NCBI GenBank assembly: GCA_036770365.1
Contig: DAIPJH010000007.1
Coordinates: 1-64,000, forward strand
Direction of reading: 5' to 3'
Source: DAIPJH01 sp036770365
GTDB taxonomy: Bacteria > Pseudomonadota > Alphaproteobacteria > Rickettsiales > UBA998
Length of the DNA: 64,000 bases
Both the position numbers and the translations under genes were made by a program. The first letter of the stretch is position 1. Every line of letters begins with the position of its first letter. Shown here in pieces: positions 59,620 through 64,000 of the stretch. Under the pieces are notes generated by a model, which was given only the letters and a program-made list of their open reading frames with translations, was not told the origin of the DNA and searched no databases.

Positions 59620-59696
59620 TGGTCGGGGCGACTGGACTCGAACCAGCGACCTCTCGCCCCCCAGACGAACGCGCTACCAGACTGCGCCACGCCCCG
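59620..59696 (-). tRNA. tRNA-Pro (GGG)
   Basis: Minus-strand 77-nt tRNA: acceptor CGGGGCG pairing with CGCCCCG, D-loop with AGTCTGGTAGC, anticodon loop CTGGGGG giving anticodon GGG (Pro, codons CCC/CCU), T-arm CTGGTTCGAGTCCAG and encoded CCA. The start of the accessory patch lies just downstream of it on the minus strand. Confidence 0.95.
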
Positions 59697-59767
59697 ACAG
59701 GGAGTGGTATTTCGTATTAAGTATCTCATATTTGGTGAAATACTCACAAAATACCAATTACCAAATA

Positions 59768-60238
59768 TTACCTTCTCGCATGTTTCAGCACAGATTTCAA
59801 ATCAGTAAGCTCTTCTTTGACAAGTTCTAAGCGTGCGCGAGAATCCTCGCTAAGATAAGATTTATCACCCACCTCATCGCTCTGCGCTACAAGACGTACA
59901 GAGGAAGCCCTGTCACCAAGACCATCCATGATGTCTTTGGTTTTTCCTTCAGCAATCAGCGTCATTGCACCTTTAATAGTATAACCACGATCGTGCAGGA
60001 GTGTGCGAATAATTTTAAGGAGTGCCACGTCTTCAGGACGATAAAAACGACGGCCACCCTTACGCTTAAGTGGTTGAATTTGTGGAAATTTTGTTTCCCA
60101 AAAACGCAAAACATGCTGTGGCAAATCCAATATCTCCGCCACTTCACGAATGGTTTTTAGTGCATAGGGAGACTTTGAGCGCGTTGCATCCGCTGCATCT
60201 GCATCCACTTTATTTTCTATTATCTGAGTCTGAGCCAT
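59768..60238 (-). CDS. MerR family transcriptional regulator
   Basis: 156 aa from ATG 60238 (GGAG six bases upstream; 8 further residues if started at 60262). N-terminal MerR winged helix: KTIREVAEILDLPQHVLRFW, then ETKFPQIQPLKRKGGRRFYR, followed by the coiled-coil dimer region (ARLELVKEELTDLKSVLK). This MerR-type gene after ihfA is a fixed neighbour in alphaproteobacteria. Its targets are unknown. Confidence 0.92.
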   Translation of the reverse strand: MAQTQIIENKVDADAADATRSKSPYALKTIREVAEILDLPQHVLRFWETKFPQIQPLKRKGGRRFYRPEDVALLKIIRTLLHDRGYTIKGAMTLIAEGKTKDIMDGLGDRASSVRLVAQSDEVGDKSYLSEDSRARLELVKEELTDLKSVLKHARR

Positions 60239-60306
60239 GACGCACTCCACCACAGCGCACACCCGCCACCATCACAGCAGCAACCATGCGCACACTATAA
60301 ATATAA

Positions 60307-60636
60307 CTATTTCTTTGCTTTACGAACGTGACCGCCAAGGCTGTCATTAACTTGCGTTTTCAGCAAGTTAGAAGGATTGAAAGACAATACGGTACGCGGG
60401 GTAATGGTCACCTCAACGCCTGTTTTTGGATTACGACCAACACGTGCTTTTTTCTTGCGAAGGCTAATTGTACCAAAACCAGACAACTTCACATCGTCTT
60501 GCTCTTGCAACGCCAAAGTAATTTCTTCAAATACGGCATCCACCATCACGTTGGATTCGGAAAGCGAAAGACCAACTTCACGATAAACAGCGTTACCCAA
60601 ATCAGCGCGTGTAATTGTTTTAGACATAGCATTCAA
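60307..60636 (-). CDS. ihfA: Integration host factor subunit alpha
   Basis: 109 aa HU/IHF-fold protein: ITRADLGNAVYREVGLSLSE, then VKLSGFGTISLRKKKARVGR and NPKTGVEVTITPRTVLSFNP. The alpha subunit is recognised by context with fabH and merR and by the NPKTGVEVTITPR element. Bends DNA with IhfB. Start at ATG 60636 has AAGG five bases upstream; ATG 60627 is an alternative. Confidence 0.95.
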   Translation of the reverse strand: MNAMSKTITRADLGNAVYREVGLSLSESNVMVDAVFEEITLALQEQDDVKLSGFGTISLRKKKARVGRNPKTGVEVTITPRTVLSFNPSNLLKTQVNDSLGGHVRKAKK

Positions 60637-60673
60637 ACCTTTATCATTTATTCTTGAACATTCTTTATCAAGG

Positions 60674-61642
60674 CTACCACCTTATAATACATGTCCCCCA
60701 CGTAAGTCCAGCACCAAGAGCAGGCATCACCACGATATTTTTACGTTGTAGCTTTCCTGCACGTCGCGCCTCTGCCAAAGCAAGAGGTATTGACGCAGAA
60801 GAAGTATTGGCATGTTTGGCGACAGTTGCAATCAATTTTTCTTCCGTGATACCCACTTTTTTCAAGGTTGATGTTAAAATACGCATATTTGCCTGATGCG
60901 GCACGACCCAGTCCACTTCTGAGGGAGAAACTCCAGCTGTCTGCAACGCAGCCAAGGCACTTGCCGACATTTTTGAGACAGCATGACGAAACACTTCCTG
61001 TCCCTCCATAAGCAAGACACCCGCAGTTTGTGTTACAGAAACCCCTCCATTCGTAGCAAGAATATCCCGCAAGCTCCCATCACTCGCAATAGCACTATAG
61101 AGAATTCCCCGATCCTGAGCCTGCACATCATCCATTGCTTGCAAGACCACTGCCCCAGCACCATCTCCAAATAAAATACACGTACGTCTATCTTGCCAAT
61201 CGACCACACGCGACATCGTCTCCGCACCGACCACCGCCACCGTCTTTGCACTGCCCGCTTTAATTAAAGCATCCGCAAGATGCAAACCATACACAAACCC
61301 TGAACAGGCGGCATTGATATCCATTGCCGCCGCATGCACACACCCGACCTTATGCTGCAGCGCAACAGAAGCACTAGGAAAAGTCGTATCAGGCGTTGCC
61401 GTCGCCAGCAAAATAATATCCACTTCCGCCGCATCTATCTCTGCATCTTTGAGGGCTGCCGTTAAGGCATGCGCGCCTAAATCAGAAGTATATTCGCCTT
61501 CCGCTGCGATATGCCTCTGCTCAATGCCCGTGCGTTCACGAATCCATGCGTCATCGGTTTCCACGATCTTTTCAATATCTTTATTGGTGAGCAACTTTAC
61601 AGGCAGATACGCCCCTACTCCCATGGCAACTGCGCGTACCAT
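60674..61642 (-). CDS. fabH: 3-oxoacyl-ACP synthase III
   Basis: Initiates fatty-acid synthesis by condensing acetyl-CoA with malonyl-ACP. The protein is 322 aa with the catalytic Cys in NAACSGFVYGLHLADALI, His in VPHQANMRILTSTLKKV, and Asn in VAKHANTSSASIPLAL. Start codon overlaps the plsX stop by one base (TGATG), so the two are translationally coupled. Confidence 0.96.
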   Translation of the reverse strand: MVRAVAMGVGAYLPVKLLTNKDIEKIVETDDAWIRERTGIEQRHIAAEGEYTSDLGAHALTAALKDAEIDAAEVDIILLATATPDTTFPSASVALQHKVGCVHAAAMDINAACSGFVYGLHLADALIKAGSAKTVAVVGAETMSRVVDWQDRRTCILFGDGAGAVVLQAMDDVQAQDRGILYSAIASDGSLRDILATNGGVSVTQTAGVLLMEGQEVFRHAVSKMSASALAALQTAGVSPSEVDWVVPHQANMRILTSTLKKVGITEEKLIATVAKHANTSSASIPLALAEARRAGKLQRKNIVVMPALGAGLTWGTCIIRW

Positions 61643-62721
61643 CAGGCTACCACGCTTTCTTCATCCACCGCTATATCGACCGTGTGATGTTTGGCTGCAC
61701 TCTTAATTTCAGGCATTAAGCGAGATAACTCTTCTATAATACGCGTATTCACTTGTTTCTCGACCACGCGATGTGCTTCCATAATCGCGTGGGCAAACGC
61801 CACACGACGCGCACTCCCGTGACTTTTCACCACCACCCCATTAAGCCCTAAGAACAAACCACCATTATAACGACGTTGATCCATTTTGCGACGGACAGGT
61901 ATCAGAGCTGGGCTAGCAATCAAATACCCCAAAATCCCAAACGGCGAGCGTTTTATCGCATCCTTTGCCTGCTTAAAGATAAAATGTGCCGTGCCTTCCA
62001 TACATTTAAGCGCAATATTACCTGAGAAACCATCTGCGACAATCACATCTGTGTCACCACCTAAAATATTGTTACCTTCAACATACCCCGTAAAGCGCAA
62101 CCCCTGCATCTCTTTCAGGCGTGCGGCTGCTTCACGAATCTCTTCATTACCCTTCATTTCTTCAATACCAATGTTCAAAAGCCCAATCGCAGGGTCATGA
62201 ATTCCCATCGCTGCACGGGCATACACATGCCCCATCACCGCAAAATCAACGAGATCCTGAGCATCACACTCAACATTTGCACCCAAATCAAGCATCAGGC
62301 GATCATGAGACTTATTGGGAACGACTCCAGCAATCGCAGGGCGTTTTACACCTTCTAACGTACGCAGCACCACTTTCGAGATGCCCATCAACGCGCCAGT
62401 ATTCCCCGCAGAGACGACGCCATCAGCGCGACCATCTTTGACAGCATCAATAGCGAGACGCATACTGGTATTTTTACCGCGACGAAGCGCGACAGAAGGC
62501 TTCTCTTCCGCAGAAACCATTTCATCCGTGTGTACAATCTCACTGACTTTTGCCACACGCGGGTTTTCATCCAGAAGCGGTTTAATCAACCTCTCATCCC
62601 CAAAGAAAATAAAACGTGCGTGCCGCCCCGTACCTAAAAAATGGTTTGCACCGCGTACAACCATACCTGGCGCACGATCACCACCCATTGCATCCAGTGC
62701 CAGCGTAACCTCTTTGGTCAC
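61642..62721 (-). CDS. plsX: Phosphate acyltransferase PlsX (GTG start)
   Basis: Makes acyl-phosphate from acyl-ACP for phospholipid synthesis. 359 aa from GTG 62721, chosen for the GGAGG box six bases upstream; the frame opens to 62757. Signatures: LALDAMGGDRAPGMVVRGA, SAGNTGALMGIS, MLDLGANVECDAQDLVDFA and DGFSGNIALKCMEGTA. rpmF lies 80 bases upstream. Confidence 0.95.
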   Translation of the reverse strand: MTKEVTLALDAMGGDRAPGMVVRGANHFLGTGRHARFIFFGDERLIKPLLDENPRVAKVSEIVHTDEMVSAEEKPSVALRRGKNTSMRLAIDAVKDGRADGVVSAGNTGALMGISKVVLRTLEGVKRPAIAGVVPNKSHDRLMLDLGANVECDAQDLVDFAVMGHVYARAAMGIHDPAIGLLNIGIEEMKGNEEIREAAARLKEMQGLRFTGYVEGNNILGGDTDVIVADGFSGNIALKCMEGTAHFIFKQAKDAIKRSPFGILGYLIASPALIPVRRKMDQRRYNGGLFLGLNGVVVKSHGSARRVAFAHAIMEAHRVVEKQVNTRIIEELSRLMPEIKSAAKHHTVDIAVDEESVVA

Positions 62722-62801
62722 AGATGCCTCCCTATCTCTGGAATAACGAAAACACAAAATATGGTATGCACCTTAAGCAAAACCATATTAAACGTCAAGT
62801 A

Positions 62802-62984
62802 TTAGACGTTGACTTTTGCTTCCGTTATTTGACGACCCTTGTAATAGCCATCTTTAGAGACATGATGAGGACGATGTAGTTCACCTGAAGTAGAATTTTC
62901 AGACACACTCACTTTTGATAACGCATCATGCGAACGACGCATACCGCGTTTTGAAGGGGAGGTTTTTCTCTTAGGAACTGCCAT
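62802..62984 (-). CDS. rpmF: 50S ribosomal protein L32
   Basis: 60 aa from ATG 62984 with GGAG upstream: MAVPKRKTSPSKRGMRRSHD, then GELHRPHHVSKDGYYKGRQI. Zinc-binding cysteines of other L32 proteins are absent, as in many alphaproteobacteria. The YceD-like gene that often precedes rpmF is missing; argG is upstream instead. Confidence 0.95.
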   Translation of the reverse strand: MAVPKRKTSPSKRGMRRSHDALSKVSVSENSTSGELHRPHHVSKDGYYKGRQITEAKVNV

Positions 62985-63050
62985 GGCGTTGCTCCAACTT
63001 TCTAGTTTAGTTAACAATAATATATCAAAGACGCGGGAGTATAGAGAGTT

Positions 63051-63074
63051 AAAAAAATAAATCCAGTGGGATTT
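63051..63074 (-). terminator. Intrinsic terminator of argG
   Basis: On the minus strand AAATCC, loop CACT, GGATTT is followed by A and a run of seven T. It is 30 bases after the argG stop, ahead of rpmF. Confidence 0.75.
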
Positions 63075-63103
63075 TAATTTTTTTACTCTATTTTTCTAAG
63101 TCT

Positions 63104-64000
63104 CTATGACGCTTTTATATTCCCTGCCAAACGCAAGCGCAAGGCACTGAGCTTAATAAAACCCGCTGCATCACGCTGATCGTACACAGAATCTTCCTCA
63201 AACGTCACATGTTGCTCAGAATAGAGGCTATAAGGCGACTTGCGCCCCTCGACCATCACATTTCCTTTGTAAAGTTTGAGGCGCACAGTCCCCGTGACGC
63301 GTGCTTGGGATTTGTCGATAAGTGCTTGCAACATCTCACGCTCTGGTGAAAACCAAAAACCATTATAAATCATCTCAGCATAACGCGGCATCATATCATC
63401 TTTGAGGTGCATCGCACCTCTGTCTAAGGTGATAGACTCAATCGCACGGTGCGCCGCAAGCAAAACCGTTCCCCCTGGAGTTTCATACGCGCCGCGAGAT
63501 TTCATCCCGACATAGCGGTTTTCCACGATATCTGCACGACCAATACCATTCGCGCCGCCGAGTTTATTCAAACGGTCAAGTAAATTTGCAGGTGAGAGCT
63601 TCTCTCCATCAATCGCCACCGCATCGCCTTTTTCAAAGTCAATTTCGATGGTGGTAGGGGTATCTGGCGCAGATTGCGGCGACACGCTAAGGCGGAACAT
63701 ATCATCTTCTGCGTCAGGGCAATTCCAAGGGTTTTCGAGCATTTTGCCTTCATAAGAAATATGTAGCAGGTTCGCATCCATCGAATATGGTGCTTCGCCA
63801 CGCTTGCCTCGAGGGATGGGAATCTGATGTGCTTCGGCATATTCAATCAACTTGGTACGCGAAGTCAAATCCCATTCACGCCAAGGCGCAATCACCTTGA
63901 TGTCTGGTTGTAACGCGTAATAACCCAGTTCAAAACGCACTTGGTCGTTACCCTTGCCCGTTGCACCGTGCGAGACCGCATCTGCTCCAACTTGACGTGC
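63104..64000 (-). CDS. argG: Argininosuccinate synthase, 5' end cut by the window
   Basis: C-terminal 298 residues of ArgG; the gene continues beyond the window's right edge. The partial frame includes SHGATGKGNDQVRFELGYYA, the APWREWDLTSRTKLIEYAEA region, then SYEGKMLENPW and GGANGIGRADIVENRYVGMKS, and the C-terminal ALRLRLAGNIKAS. Joins citrulline and aspartate in arginine synthesis. GTG 63940 is an internal codon, not the start. Confidence 0.96.
   Translation of the reverse strand, partial: ARQVGADAVSHGATGKGNDQVRFELGYYALQPDIKVIAPWREWDLTSRTKLIEYAEAHQIPIPRGKRGEAPYSMDANLLHISYEGKMLENPWNCPDAEDDMFRLSVSPQSAPDTPTTIEIDFEKGDAVAIDGEKLSPANLLDRLNKLGGANGIGRADIVENRYVGMKSRGAYETPGGTVLLAAHRAIESITLDRGAMHLKDDMMPRYAEMIYNGFWFSPEREMLQALIDKSQARVTGTVRLKLYKGNVMVEGRKSPYSLYSEQHVTFEEDSVYDQRDAAGFIKLSALRLRLAGNIKAS

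Noticed and set aside
59567..59830. 87-aa open frame on the plus strand
   Set aside because: It reads straight through the tRNA-Pro gene (GDWTRTSDLSPPRRTR is the known translation of a tRNA shadow).

Overview
The window comes from an alphaproteobacterial chromosome with fairly low GC (low-to-mid forties by eye). The assignment rests on gene order and family content: a PopZ/DUF2497 protein behind a TolC-type protein and a Pcm-like methyltransferase; rpsA - sppA - ihfB - LapA-like - trpF - trpB - trpA; rpmF - plsX - fabH - ihfA - merR; dnaG - rpoD; and a TauE/SafE permease paired with a TIGR02186-type protein. Arginine (argD, argG) and tryptophan (trpFBA) genes argue against an extremely reduced endosymbiont. 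I cannot name the genus.

Layout. 1-8.3 kb: groES-groEL with a CIRCE-like operator and heat-shock-like promoter, two large unknown genes, a family-5-type uracil-DNA glycosylase, argD and an ABC-2 permease, ending at tRNA-Cys. 8.5-14.8 kb: Pcm-like protein, TolC-like protein, PopZ, then a lineage-specific pair of secreted proteins made by tandem duplication, one carrying ankyrin repeats and interrupted by an in-frame TAA; then trmB. 14.8-19.1 kb: rpoD and dnaG. 19.1-21.7 kb: accessory patch with a decayed AbrB/Doc toxin-antitoxin remnant, a YgjP-like metalloprotease and an AT-rich pair of unknown genes. 21.7-37 kb: cell-wall and housekeeping genes (acyltransferase, PBP1A, transporters, fumC, iscR-like, cysE, anmK, tyrS, grxB). 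37.3-44.2 kb: rpsA, sppA, ihfB and the trp genes, with a SET-domain gene in reverse orientation between trpB and trpA.

44.2-52.5 kb, minus strand: a very tight operon of nine reading frames running SPFH/SHOCT protein, two zinc-ribbon DUF4178 proteins, a small peptide, DUF350, a membrane-anchored spermidine-synthase-like protein, a Tat-exported FAD amine-oxidase-like protein, a His-rich polytopic membrane protein and S-adenosylmethionine decarboxylase. It combines the decarboxylation and aminopropyl-transfer steps of polyamine synthesis with an exported oxidase and a membrane scaffold, and is the best candidate for an incompletely described system. Divergent from it is an ECF sigma factor with a vWA protein whose N-terminus could act as an anti-sigma region.

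55.4-59.7 kb: a heavy-metal-type P-type ATPase, then a GC-rich SDR/ArsR cassette bracketed by 30-bp direct repeats (29/30 identical), an unknown ORF with an internal TAG, and tRNA-Pro(GGG). 59.8-64 kb: merR, ihfA, fabH, plsX, rpmF and the 3' part of argG, which runs off the window. Apart from the remnants and repeats listed, no stretch over 300 bases lacks a gene; 27790-28030 and 59375-59619 are the longest intergenic gaps, and I see no gene in either.
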